Assembly (NCBI GenBank): GCA_021307315.1 | Contig: JAJSPD010000011.1 | Coordinates: 930,001-994,000, forward strand | Origin: Bisporella sp. PMI_857 | Taxonomy: Eukaryota; Ascomycota; Leotiomycetes; Helotiales; Helotiaceae | Length of the DNA: 64,000 nucleotides | Reading direction: 5' to 3' | In this document: positions 1 to 10,867 of the stretch, piece by piece | Position numbering within the stretch: position 1 is the first letter of the stretch | Layout of the letters: every line of letters begins with the position of its first letter | Translations under genes and position numbers: made by a program | Notes under the pieces: generated by a model | What the model saw: only the letters and a program-made list of their open reading frames with translations | Databases searched by the model: none | What the model was told of the DNA's origin: nothing

Positions 1-1539
1 AACAAAGCTCAAAATTATTTTCGACTGTTAAGCTAGTTAATAGCAATACAAAATCGACAAAGCCAGTATTAAAATCGACACTATTTAGCGATTTTGGAAA
101 AAAGCTAAAAGTGCTAGAGTTTATGCTTTAGTAGAAATAAATTACTTGATTTCTTCGGAACAGTATACAAACAGCCAATTCCCGGAAATTTTACAGAAAT
201 ACTTAAATGTTTTTCTAGCTAACAACGCTAAAAAACTAGCTCTGCACAAAAACATTGATTTAGCAATAAAACTACAGCTAAAAAAAAACCTCCGTATAAG
301 CCAATTTACTTTTTGTTACAAACTGAACTAGCGGCTTTTCGAGAATTTCTAAAGAAAATCTAGCTAAAAGATTTATTAAAAAATCAAAAAGCTTTACAGA
401 AGCGCCAATTTTATTTGCGCCTAAAAAAAATAGAAGCCTTCGCTTTTGTGTTGACTATAAAAACTTAAATGCGGTTACTATCAAAAATCGATATTTTTTG
501 CTACTGATTTCTGAAATTATAGACAAAGTATCCGGAGCTCAATATTTCAGCAAAATCGATTTAAAAAACGTATATTACCGGCTACGAATCAAAAAAAAAA
601 ATAAATAGAAAACAGTTTTCCGAACTCGTTACGAGCACTTCGAATTTTTAATAGTACCGATAAGCTTTACTAATGCACCTGCTACGTTCCAAGCATATAT
701 TAACAAAGCTTTTCGCGGCCTAGTTAATGATTTTTGCATTGTTTATTTGAACAATATACTTATTTTCTTTAAAACAAAAAAAAAACATAACTAGCATTAA
801 TATAGACTTACGCCGAGTACAAACTATTAAAAAATAAGAAAATTATTCTCCGAAAACTTACAGAGATTTACAAGTTTTTCTTAGATTTTGCAACTTTTAC
901 CGACGTTTTATTAAGAATTATTCAGCTATCGCAAAATCTTTAACTGCTTTACTAAAAAGTAATCAAAATAGCCGCAAACTCGGCAACTTCAGTACAGTTT
1001 AAAGCGCTTTTGAAGCAAAAGCGTTTCGGAGCTTTTTCGAAGCTTTCTAGACAGTACTTTTACTTCGACACTACGACTTTGTACTTTTTATTCGACTAAA
1101 AACGAATGCGTCTAATGTCGCTATAAACGGTGTTCTTTTTTAGCTACAAAAAGATTCCGGCCAATAGCACTCAATTGCTTTTTTCTCCAAGCAATTCAAA
1201 AAAGCAAAGCTTTATTACGGCACTTTTAATAAAAAGCTTATAGCTATAATTAAGTGCTTTAAGCATTAGCGCTATTACTTAAAAGAAAGTTAGCATACTA
1301 TCGAAGTTTAGTCAAATTATTAAAACTTGCAAAGTTTTATAAAACAGCCAAAAATCAATAGCAAACAAACTAGATAGTTTATTTATTTTACTTTTTATAA
1401 TTTTATTATACAATATCGGCCAGAGCTTCTTAATTTTGCCGACGAGCCGTCGAAACGACTTAACTACAAAGCTACAAATCAAAATAAGTCTGTTCAAAAA
1501 AATTTGCTAATAAACAAACTAGTAACATCGGAACCAAAC

Positions 1540-1720
1540 TTGCGAAATGCAGAAAAGCTATATAATTTAGCTAAAACAAAGTTTTTGCGAAATGCAGAAA
1601 AGCTATATAATTTAGCTAGAACAAAGTTTTTGCGGAATGCAGAAAAGCTATATAATTTGGCTAGAACAAGTTTCTGCGAAAAAGCAAAAAAGCTATGTGA
1701 TTTAGCTAAAATACAGCTGT
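1540..1720 (+). repeat. 45-bp tandem repeat in retroelement coding sequence
   Basis: Three units start at 1540, 1585 and 1630, followed by a diverged fourth. Each unit encodes a 15-residue helical repeat (LRNAEKLYNLAKTKF), so the length preserves the frame. A related stretch around 1711-1776 recurs at 2053-2118, on the far side of the solo LTR. The array lies between RNase H and integrase; its role is unknown. Confidence 0.8.
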
Positions 1721-1776
1721 ATAACGCAGCTAGGTCTAAGTTCGATAAAAATAAATTACAGTCTAAGCTCGAAAAC

Positions 1777-1979
1777 TGTCACGGCGCTGGCGCGCCTACG
1801 GCTTCTATAAGGCCTGACGGCCTGTAAGGCACCCGTGGGGACACTCGCGTAGCACGTCACGTGATCCGAACTCCTGTATATAGGCTTCCCTTTCTACTTC
1901 CATAGTTCTGTAGTTCTATTATTCTCGATTCTTACCCGTATTACTTTGAGCCGTTGCTCCTATCCTACGTGCCGTGACA
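1777..1979. repeat. Solo LTR with 5-bp target-site duplication
   Basis: A 203-bp GC-rich insert in AT-rich sequence. It starts TGTCACGGC and ends GCCGTGACA, a perfect 9-bp terminal inverted repeat with TG...CA ends, and is flanked by AAAAC on both sides (1772-1776 and 1980-1984). There is a TATATA-like box near 1877. These are the features of a solo LTR. Its lack of AT drift means it arrived after the host element was mutated, or was too short to be targeted. Related termini occur at 30292 and 41859. Confidence 0.85.
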
Positions 1980-3719
1980 AAAACAAAGATAGGCTAAAGC
2001 TGAGGCTTAAAAGCGAAGCCCAGTTCGTGCTGCCAGAAGCGGCAGATTTAGTACAGCTGTGTAACGCAGCTAAGTCTAAGCTCGATAAAAATAAATTACA
2101 GTTTAAGCTCGAAATCAGAAATAAACTAAAACTAAAGCTCGATAGCGAAGCCTAGTTCGCGCTGCCGGAAGCAGCAGATTTAAAAGCAGGACGCTTGCTA
2201 GATCTAATTAAAATTTAATCAGTAACTAGAAAAAAACCAAAAAAGCAACTTAGAACGAAAATTCTTTAGTTGAAAAAACAGCAAATACTTTATTAGCTTC
2301 GATTCGGAAGCTACAAAAAACTGATCTTTTATATTTAAAGCTTGTAAAAAAGCTTAAAGCTAACGCTAGCCGAAACGGCTATACTATAAACCAGGAAAGT
2401 CTTTTGAAATACGAAAACAAAATTGTAGTCTTTGCTTAAAAAGCATTAACACAAAAGTTACTTTATTTGTACTATAATAACCAATTTGCAGGCTATTGAA
2501 GTATCGACAAAACAAAAAAGCTATTAGAACGGAAATTCTATTAGCCAAAACTATTACAAAATGTCAAAAACTATGTAATTAGCTGCTTTATATGTCAAAA
2601 TATTGCGATTCTTCGACACAAGCTTTATAAAAAATTACAACTACTGCTTGTGCCGGAAAAGCTATAGCAAGAAGTCTTTTTTGACTTTATTACTCAACTG
2701 CCAGAATCTTATATAAAAACAAAAGCATACGACGCTATTTTAGTAATCGTAAACCGCTACACTAAAATGGCAAAATTCATTTTTACAACAATTAATGTTA
2801 CTGCACCAGAATTTGCAGCGATATTCCACGAAAATATTGAACTAAAGTATAAATCCTTAAAAAAAATAGTTTCTAACCGGAACACTAAAATTACTTCAAA
2901 ATTCTGGGCTGAAGTTTGCGCTTATTCTTTTATTAAAAAACGAATAAGTACACTTTTCATTTTTAAACAAATAGCCAAACTAAAATTTTAAATCGAATTT
3001 TTGAAAACTATTTTCGGTGTTATACTGACTTAAAGCAAATAAATTAAGCAAAGTTACTTTCTAACGCAGAATTCGTATACAATAATAGCTGTAGTTAAGC
3101 ACTAAAATTACTCTTTTTATAGCATTGTACGGCTACAATCAAAGCTCAAAATCGACATAAGTGCTAAAAACAGCACTACTAAAAAAAAATTTAGCAGCTC
3201 GAAACCGAATCGAAAAGCTACAAAAGTTACGAATAAGCTTCGAAAAAAGCTTTTTAACAGCCAAAAACAACAAGCTAAATACTACAACTAAAAGCATCAA
3301 TTTAAGCTATTTAAACGCGGCAATTTAGTTAAGCTATCAACTCGGAACTTACGACTAAAAAATAAAAAACTACAACTACGCTAAATTAGTTTTTTCCGGA
3401 TACTAAACGAATTGGCTTTTAGGCTTATAGACTGGCTTTGCCAGAAAAATACAGCTAATTGCATAATGTGTTTTTAATACAACTTATTAAAAATACAAGC
3501 AAAAAAAAACAACTGCTATTGCTACTGCTTAATTTAGAAAAAGACGCAAAATAAAAAGTTGAAAAAGTCAAAAATCAAGCGAAATCAAAAGTCAGTTATG
3601 CTATTTAGTGAAATAAGAAAAATAGCCAACAAATACAATTAATAAGTTCCGGCTAAAAATATAAAGCACGCACAAAGTCTATAAAAAAGTATAAACAGTT
3701 GAAAAAAAAAATAAACTGT

Positions 3720-4214
3720 TGTTACTTTTTTTTTACAAAGTTTTAATAAGGACAGTCAGTCAATCAGTCGTTCAGTTACTATTAGCTTGGCTACTCGAAA
3801 ACTAGTAGCTATAAGAAAGGGATAGTTGTAACAGTCAGCCGAAAGTTTTTCAGCTGTAGACTTTCAGGGCTGCAAGCGGCACGCTCCGCCTATAGCCAGC
3901 ACGGGCTTACAGCTACAGCAGCCACAGGCTTTCAGCTACAGCAGCTCAGCAGCTACAGGCTCACAGCTACAACAGCTCCAGCAGCCACAGGCTTCCAGCT
4001 ACAACAGCTCCAGCAGCCACAGGCTCACAGCTACAGCACAGTGAAAGATATAAGGACAGTTAGAGCTTTCTGAACAAGGCAAGCTTGAGTTTTTCCTTCC
4101 ATGTTAGACTTACAAGCATACTTCTAATATCAATTCATCACTATTGCAACGACATCGCTAGTCACTATTTATCTGTTATATTGCAATCCCTCCTGCTGCC
4201 CTCTATTTGTTACA
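3720..4214 (+). repeat. 3' LTR of the gypsy element
   Basis: Begins TGTTAC after an A-rich, polypurine-like tract and ends TTTGTTACA. It contains degenerate tandem blocks of CAGCTACAGCAG and CCACAGGCTT type (about 3880-4040). The 3' end (GCAATCCCTCCTGCTGCCCT) recurs at about 19670 in the same orientation and at about 30540 inverted, so this LTR family is present at least three times. The left boundary could be 3717 instead of 3720. Confidence 0.7.
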
Positions 4215-5350
4215 CATACACAACGTTATAATATTGTGTTCTTTGCAATAAAGCTCAAATTCGGTCGAATAATAGCTTTCGTAACCGTTAAGAATAAAAA
4301 GCCGATATACACTTTTCGTACGACGTTTTGTGTGCTGATTAAAGTACTGAATCTAATCTAAACCGCGTTTATTTGTTGTCCAACTATTTGCCGTAACTGC
4401 AATTACTTAATCGTCCGGCAATTAACTGTTTTCGTACTATAACGATAAGTAAGTTTTGCTTGCAACAATAATATATTGTCAGGGTCCAGACAGGGGTCGA
4501 GCCCGACCCACTCACATGCTACACACAATGCGACACACCACGTATGGAGTCGATGGCGTACCGATGGCTATAAGGAGGGGCGAAGAACAAGAGTCGTACC
4601 GTAGAGAATAGCTTGTGTTCTGTATGCGTTATAATACTACAATCGATACAATAGATCATTCCGCACGTACTAGACTAGTCACTCTACCTGTGTTCTGGCA
4701 CCTGACATATATAGCAGTAGCGCATAGCCGTACGAACTAACACTTTGAATAACTGTAATTTATTCGTGGTTTTTTTGTTATACAGTTCGAAGTCTATTTT
4801 GCCGTTTAGCGCTTGTTACAACTATTTCGGACAAAATTTGGCTTATTAAAAACTTAGTTTCGTCAAAGTTGTATATATTTTCTTCGTTGATTCCGTATTT
4901 GTTAATTGTGTTTCGTACGAGCCGAAACTACGCGTTATACACGTTCGGATTTTCGCATTTAGCTTTTTAATAATCAATTTTTCGATTAAAACGCGTCCGA
5001 AGTTTTAGTTGTCGTTGTACGAAATTTGAAGTCTAATTTTTGCCGACGCGTTCCGCGTTTCGTTCCGCAAGCAATCGATTTGCTATATTTTCAATATTGC
5101 TTATTCGAGAAAAAAACGATCGCGAATCCAAGTCAAAAATATGTCGTACGATAGTTTCTTTTTTTAATTAACTTAATTTTCGATTTGCTAGTATAGTATT
5201 TTGCTTTGCGAGTGTTTTTCGAACTCGACGGCGTAATGATATATTAGGCACATTATATATTCGTGCAATTTTAGCAATATACATTCGAAAGTTATTTTGT
5301 ACAGTTTGAACAGCTAAAAGCATGTCCGATTCTTTCCATGTACAAACCAT
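4215..5350 (-). pseudogene. Fot1/pogo-type (Tc1-mariner) transposase relic
   Basis: Read leftwards from 5350: a Psq-type helix-turn-helix (VQTVQNNF, ARIYNVPNISLRRRVR), a CENP-B-like second DNA-binding part (NWTSNFVQRQ), then NKYGINEENIYNFDE, where the first catalytic Asp of the DDE/D core sits. Beyond the solo LTR it continues with NSWTTNKRGLD, FILNGYES (catalytic Asp read as Asn) and ELYCKEHNIITLCM, then stops at the gypsy LTR. The rest of the C-terminus should lie left of the gypsy element, outside the window. Several stops and frame changes show it is dead. Confidence 0.85.
4477..4707. repeat. Second solo LTR (different family) inside the Fot1 relic
   Basis: A 231-bp block running from TGTCAGGGTCCAGAC to TTCTGGCACCTGACA, with a perfect TGTCAGG/CCTGACA terminal inverted repeat. 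It is flanked by TATAT at 4472-4476 and 4708-4712, a perfect 5-bp duplication, and contains a GGCTATAAGG promoter-like box. The transposase reading resumes on both sides, which independently fixes the insertion. Confidence 0.88.
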
Positions 5351-5545
5351 TTGTAGTTGTTGTATAATTGTTGTGTAAAGTCAAAAGTTTAATGCCAAGA
5401 AAAATATGACCACTCGCTTGTGTTGACCACTCGCTTGTGGATTACGTTAGAAAACTTTTCATTAAATGACTAAGCTTTCATGTAAAGTTACGGCCTGTAT
5501 TACGGCCGTTACATGACTTACAGGTAGGCTACACTACCAATTATT
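5351..5545 (-). repeat. Fot1 5' non-coding end and subterminal repeats
   Basis: Sequence upstream of the transposase start. It holds a 15-bp direct repeat (GACCACTCGCTTGTG, twice, at about 5407-5438), GC-rich palindromic blocks (GGCCTGTATTACGGCC) and the probable element end near 5530-5545. About 85 bp of it recurs, inverted, at 22033-22117. Confidence 0.6.
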
Positions 5546-6408
5546 AACAATATATATATCTTTACACTTTTACTATTACTAGATTTTTTGTAATACTAAC
5601 AGGTATCACGAGCGCATATTCTAGGACTTGGGAAGCGAGGGTAGAATGCCTTTATTACAGCGATACAAAGCTAAAAAGAGGAAAAGGTTCAAATACAGGC
5701 GTACACGATCTTACGTGACCTCGCGTCGACTCTGACCAATTGGGGGCCGACGCTACTTAAGGGATGTCACTTAGTCAACAAGCTGTTTAGGAAACTAGGC
5801 CATCCGCTATGGACCATGAGGATAACTAGTTCGAAATTGAGCGAGTTATAGATAATCATTGTCCCGGTTAGTTGAGAGTGGCCCAAGAAGATGATTACCT
5901 AATACTAGGTCAAGTGGACAGAATATCTAGAAGATGATAGCTGGATTAATGAGGCTAATATACATGGGGATCTTATCACGGCCTATAAGGCCGGGCAGAC
6001 TTCAGATTAAAGCTACCGCTACTAGGGCTTCGATACAGTCTCCCGAAAGTTCATGGCGTTGAGTTCTTTTTGGAGAAATATATTCGTTTGTTAATCCATT
6101 TACAATAGCTCTTTGTACTTTTGCCACCACCAACCTTTCGCTGACAGAGTTTTGAGGTTAGGACCATCCATCTGAAGTGTTTCTAGTAGGCATCTCAGCC
6201 ATCTTGTTCAGCCATCTTTTTGGGTTCGTCCCAAGATTGAATCTTTGAGGCCCGATGAACTTGCACAAAATGCCCACATCTCGCGCGCAGTGTCATGGCG
6301 CAAACACCTACTGAGGTCGTCTTTACCCATGGTTTGATTTCCTTTCATTTCCTTGTCATATTGGTGAAAGGAGCAACAGGCTCTTGTACCGTCTATGAAC
6401 ACCAAACT
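5546..6408. other. Gap without a recognisable gene
   Basis: No coding sequence I can support. Around 5590-5760 a GC-moderate block with a TTACGTGACCTCG tail resembles in layout the LTR-like blocks at 30292 and 41859, so it may be a diverged LTR. The remainder is the 3' flank of the minus-strand gene that follows. Confidence 0.4.
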
Positions 6409-8775
6409 TCACATTCCTTCGTAATCTTGAAAGCGTGCTAAGTGCTGGTTTATTGTCGAACGCATCTGCTTGCGTGCCGCAGCAACGCTAGGATGAGTTG
6501 GGATCCGATTCGACTCAAGTGCGTACGTTGTTTCGTCTTGGACATAATTCTCAATTGGGTCATTAGCAGCGGCCTGTTGATCCGCGGACCATACTCTGTT
6601 TTGGTACGGGCTGGAATAGGGCGGCGCACTGCTCGCGCCTCCGGCTGTAGTAACAGGACCACCATGCTCGCTAGTACCATGAGAGGAACCACGAGACCAA
6701 GCACCGTCCGTCACCTGTACGTTCCCGTCTCTGGAGTTCCGGCTTAAGCCATCCCCACCACTCTCATCCGTGTCATCATCTTCTGCTCGCTGTCGATTTT
6801 CAGGTTGGACATAAACACTTGATCTCCAGTGGCTTTTCCCTCCACAGTTTGCGTCTGTGCAGCGATGATCAAGACGCTGTACTAGCGCCTCGAAAGTCTC
6901 TTGCTTGAGATGCCATCCAATATGTTCCCTGCTTCTCTTGCCGTCCCCGTCGAACACTGCGTTGCAATTTTTGTAGATGCACTTCTCGTGCCCTCTGTCG
7001 CGAATCAAGAATTTGTTCTGCTTCTGCTTCTTTTTGAGCTCCTTGTTTTGCTGGAGGTTGACGTCATGCTTGTCTCGCGAATGCTGTATCATAACGTCCC
7101 ATCTTGACGTGATATGCTCGCACAGTCCATCGATGCAGGCGAAGAAGTGGAGAGGGTGGTGGGTGGCATCATGTTCTGTCCACTTGCGGAGAAGAGGCGT
7201 GTTGCCACAATAGCATCGGTATCGGGTACTTTGAGAGATGGATGTACGGCTTTCGGATGGTGCTGAGGTGAAGCTTTGTGCTGTAGACTGCCATCTCGAT
7301 CGCTTTCCCGAACGGGATGTCCCTGTGTATGACCTGCGGCTTGACCGTTTGGATGGCGGAGATAACGTTTGGGTCCTTTTGCCCTTCTGGCTGGGAGTGG
7401 GCAACACTGACGAACTTCCGTGCTGGCTCGGCAAAACAGGCTTCAAAACCCATCCGGCCTCGAAGTATGCCTTGTCAACTGCGTTCACAATATGTTGCAG
7501 TATTGTACTGGCCGGCTCGTTGCTGTAAGGGGAAAGAATATTAATGAGATCGTCATCCGATAGTGCTCGCTCTGCTGGCCCATACGCATTTGTGTCGTAG
7601 AATTTGCCGATTTCGATCACCAAATGGATGTCCATAAGGACCTTTTTATCCGCACCATCTTTATTTCCTTCAATGAATCCGCGGACGAGCTGGATCAACT
7701 CTTTTCCTTTCTCAGAATCTTCAAGTATACATCTCTGGTACCTGGGAGGGCTGGTACCATTAGCCGAACTTCTATTTTCTCTCTCTTTGTCATGTGATGT
7801 AGCATATTGATGTATAGTGGTAGAGGTCGGACTTCGAGTCCTTCGTTCTTCGGCGACCTCGATCGAGATCTCTGGCCTGCTGTTCCTAGCTGACCGTCTT
7901 ATTCGGGGTGAGTGGGCGGCTGAGGGTGGGAGTGAAGCCTATTGAGGTCACGAACAAACATGGTCAGCGTAGTGTGCTATTTTTCGCAGATAGTCGCAAG
8001 GGGACATCAGTTTTGACGTAGCGATTTGCTGTCAAGCGGACCTTCCTGCCCAGTGGACAGTTGCGATCATGGTTGTTACAACGAAACTTGGCTATTTACT
8101 CACCACTGCTATGCTGTCATGGATTCGGCTATCTGCTAACGATATATGCTGCGAGAATTCTCTATCTTGGATGTTTGTTTGTGCCGTCGTTTCGGAAACA
8201 CGCGGGGTAGCTGTTCGACGCATATTGTTGAATTGGATTCCTCGATCCATAGTCTGGGCTACAGGATGTTGGGCCGTGGCCTGCACAATCTGCATGGTTG
8301 GTGGTCCAGAGGCTCCGCTTGTCATTGTTCCCAAGGTTCGCGGTGGTGTAAATACTTCTGGTATTCTGCGCGATGAATTTCCATTGGGACTCGATGCTGT
8401 CGGGGATCTGGTGGGCGCCCGAGGCTTGGTTGCGCTCCTGCAATTCTCTTGGGCGATTCTGTTGCCGGGATGCTGTGCGGATCTTTCATCTGAATTGTTG
8501 CGACGATTAACGTTGTGCGGATGCTTGTCGTTGGTCTCGTTGTCGGTGTTGGTCGCTGGTTCTCTTCGTTGTTGTACGCGGCCCATGAAGTGAACTGTGG
8601 CTGGTGAAGGTTGATCTTCAGGCACAGGCGATCTTGAAGGAGGGGTACTCCAGCAGTACCCCTCCTCATCAGTGACTTCACTCATAACCTTGTCGAAAGA
8701 TGCTGGTTCTATTGAGGCTGCAGGAGCCCCCCCGAGCATTGAAATATTTGCAGACTTCGAGGTATTAGTGGTCAT
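6409..8775 (-). CDS. Zinc-finger-like fungal protein, two exons
   Basis: Proposed exons 8775-8104 and 7941-6409 (phase 0; intron GTGAGT...CAATAG, 162 bp), about 734 aa. ATG at 8775; no ATG lies in frame in the second open stretch, so splicing is needed. The first ~350 residues are Ser/Thr/Pro/Arg-rich and look disordered. A conserved-looking block follows (SPPRYQRCILEDSEKGKELI), then two Cys/His clusters: RYRCYCG...H...C...C...H...H and CIYKNC...H...H, resembling degenerate C2H2 fingers. The tail is low complexity. This suggests a nuclear DNA- or RNA-binding protein, but I do not recognise a named family. Fungal introns are usually shorter, so a further small exon within the intron is possible. 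Confidence 0.6.
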
Positions 8776-10867
8776 ATTGATCGATCACCAAAATATATGT
8801 CCCTTCAAGTACTTGGTGAACTGTGGCGCAGTGCCTGGAAGGTGGTTCTGTACGTGAGCGACTGGTGAGGATGCCGTTGTAAGTGAGAAAGGGGAAACCT
8901 GTAATATATAGCTAAAGACAACGAGAATGCATCTTGTGAGGTTAGTCTAAAATTCTATGGGGCAGTGCTTTGTATTTCGCGAAGCTGATGATAGTTCGGG
9001 GATGGGGATGGGGACGGGGACGCTTAGCGAGCAGAAAAAGGGGAAAGTGACAGTAAACAAGCCACTCATCAATGCTGCAACAAGCAACGCAGATATAGTA
9101 ATAAATATGTCAAGAGTATACTAAAACAGTCAGTTTTATTTTGGAGTATCTTACCTTGAATATTAAAAAGTTTGTGCTTTCGAGTCCTATCAAAGCTCAC
9201 GAACCATAGAGTTTTCATCAAGAAATGCCTCCATCCCCATCCTCCATTGCCTCGCTTCAGCAAAAACACGTCAGTGAAAACTTCAAGATGTTGCCGTTCA
9301 CCTCAATAAATTTTGAGTCGTCGTACCTCACCCTTTTCTCCACCGAACGTTCCGATTTCCAGTTCAACAGGTCCAGGAGGCCGGTGACGATCGTCCACGG
9401 TTTGAATATACCTCCTAGAAGAGGGTCACAATCGAAATTATCTCGACGAGGATCAAGCAGGAGAAGAAGCCATCAGCAAATAGGTATTCATCGAGGCATC
9501 TGTGCCGAATGCTCCAGCATCCCAGCGAGCTCCTTCCATCTCACATCTTCAGCAGTGAAGCAAGAGCTGAGCTCCGCCTGTGTACTCCAACTTGATGACG
9601 GAGAACCTGCATACCTAATACCGACACGCAGTTGAGATGTGTGCCATTCACCAAACGCGATGGGCCTGTGGCCATGTAACTCAAAGGGTTGAGTTTTGTG
9701 CGGAGGCCCAGCTCCAGGGCTTGTATTGCGCAATCCGGCGAGTCTTCAGTGATAGGATGGCCGGGAGCGTGTGCGAAAGCTGTTTCCGTAAATAGGGAAG
9801 GTCTAAGTTGTAAGAGCTACTCTATGTTTGAGCTGAGAGGGTTTGTACTTACGCACAACATGACCAGGACGCACTCTTAAGCGAAGTCAGCGACATGAGT
9901 CAACAAATAATGTTTGTTAAATCAGATGAGAGACGGCTGGATTGCCGATAATGTTTCTTGGAATGATGGATTATTACTCTTGGAGGACGCTGGATGTGCT
10001 TTTGGAACACGCCATTTGAAGTGGACGTGCTTGATTGATTAAGCAGGAACGGAATGAGTTATGTTGGCAAGGGAAACCACTCATCACCGAGATTCTTTGT
10101 TTGATCGGATGCTCCTCCCTGCTCTATTCTCGTCGTTTATTTTTCTATTCTGCTGGCAGCATATCGAAAGGCACCGGTAGCCTCGCCGAGCCTGGTCGGT
10201 TCGTCAAGACCGCTGTTGCTCGCCGTGCGCTTGCTTTCCTCGATTCGTACTTGAATATCGTTTTTAGGTTGCGTCTAAATACTGTTAGCAATAATTTGAG
10301 ACTTTGGAAAATATTTCTGACTGTTCGGTCTTTGAAATGGAGCGTTCCTTCTCTTCCAATTCTCGCTTGCTGCAATGCCTTCGCTCTGGGAGTCAATATC
10401 TCCGCGTCTCCAATACCACGCATATTTCGACCTTGCATATTGTTTTTCTGTTTTGTTCAGTCAAGAAAAGTCGGACACAAATGTCGAGGCTAAAAAACAA
10501 CTTACCAATTTGTTCAGCTTTCACCTACAGCCTTATCTGAAGACCACAAAACAACAAAAGCGCTCTTGTTTGTCCTGGGTCCTAGTTTGTGAAATTTGAT
10601 CCCTCAGTAGCTTGGGAATAACTCTTCTTCCATCGGTATGACTTGACGCATTGATGCCCAAGGCAGACGGGCTATACCGCACGTCAGAGCAATATTTAAT
10701 GCTGCGATAACTGCGCATTTCCCAAATACTACAACATCGCCATTCAGGTTCGAAAATATTAATCTTCAAAATATATTTCTTGACCGAGTCAGTGTCGATC
10801 TGAGGGTTGAAAGTGGGAGAAAATCGCGAGGCTGGTGCTGGTTGCTTTCAACCAGGCTTCAGCGAGT
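8776..10867. other. Long gap, no confident gene
   Basis: Only short open frames. The longest, plus strand 9225-9635 (136 aa), ends in a Cys-containing stretch (GICAECSSIP) faintly like the N-terminus of some HET proteins, but there is no supporting domain. G-rich simple sequence (GGGGATGGGGATGGGGACGG) lies near 8999. I see no RNA gene. Confidence 0.4.

Larger units (their letters stand above)
1..4214 (+). mobile_element. Ty3/gypsy LTR retrotransposon relic, left end outside window
   Basis: Decayed pol polyprotein read across frames and stops. Reverse transcriptase lies at about 270-790 (FCVDYKNLNAV, SKIDLKNVYYRL, then YLNNIL where the YxDD active site should be), RNase H-like sequence at about 1070-1300, integrase at about 2500-2960 (SCFICQN, FDFITQLPES, VNRYTKMAKF), and the post-integrase segment KRGNLVKLSTRNLRLKNKKL at about 3310-3380. 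The order RT, RNase H, integrase is that of Ty3/gypsy. The many TAG/TAA stops in place of Gln or Trp codons, Asp-to-Asn changes and very high AT fit repeat-induced point mutation. The 3' LTR is at 3720-4214. The element interrupts the Fot1 relic to its right and carries a solo LTR at 1777-1979. Not functional. Confidence 0.85.

Noticed and set aside
3880..4040. CRISPR-like or minisatellite array in the LTR
   Set aside because: Repeats are short, degenerate CAGCTACAGC-type blocks without unique spacers; part of the LTR.
6442..7544. Several plus-strand frames of 68-101 codons
   Set aside because: They are antisense shadows of the zinc-finger-like gene.
9225..9635. 136-codon plus-strand open frame with a Cys pair
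   Set aside because: Low complexity, no domain, overlapping minus frame equally long; not enough to call a gene.
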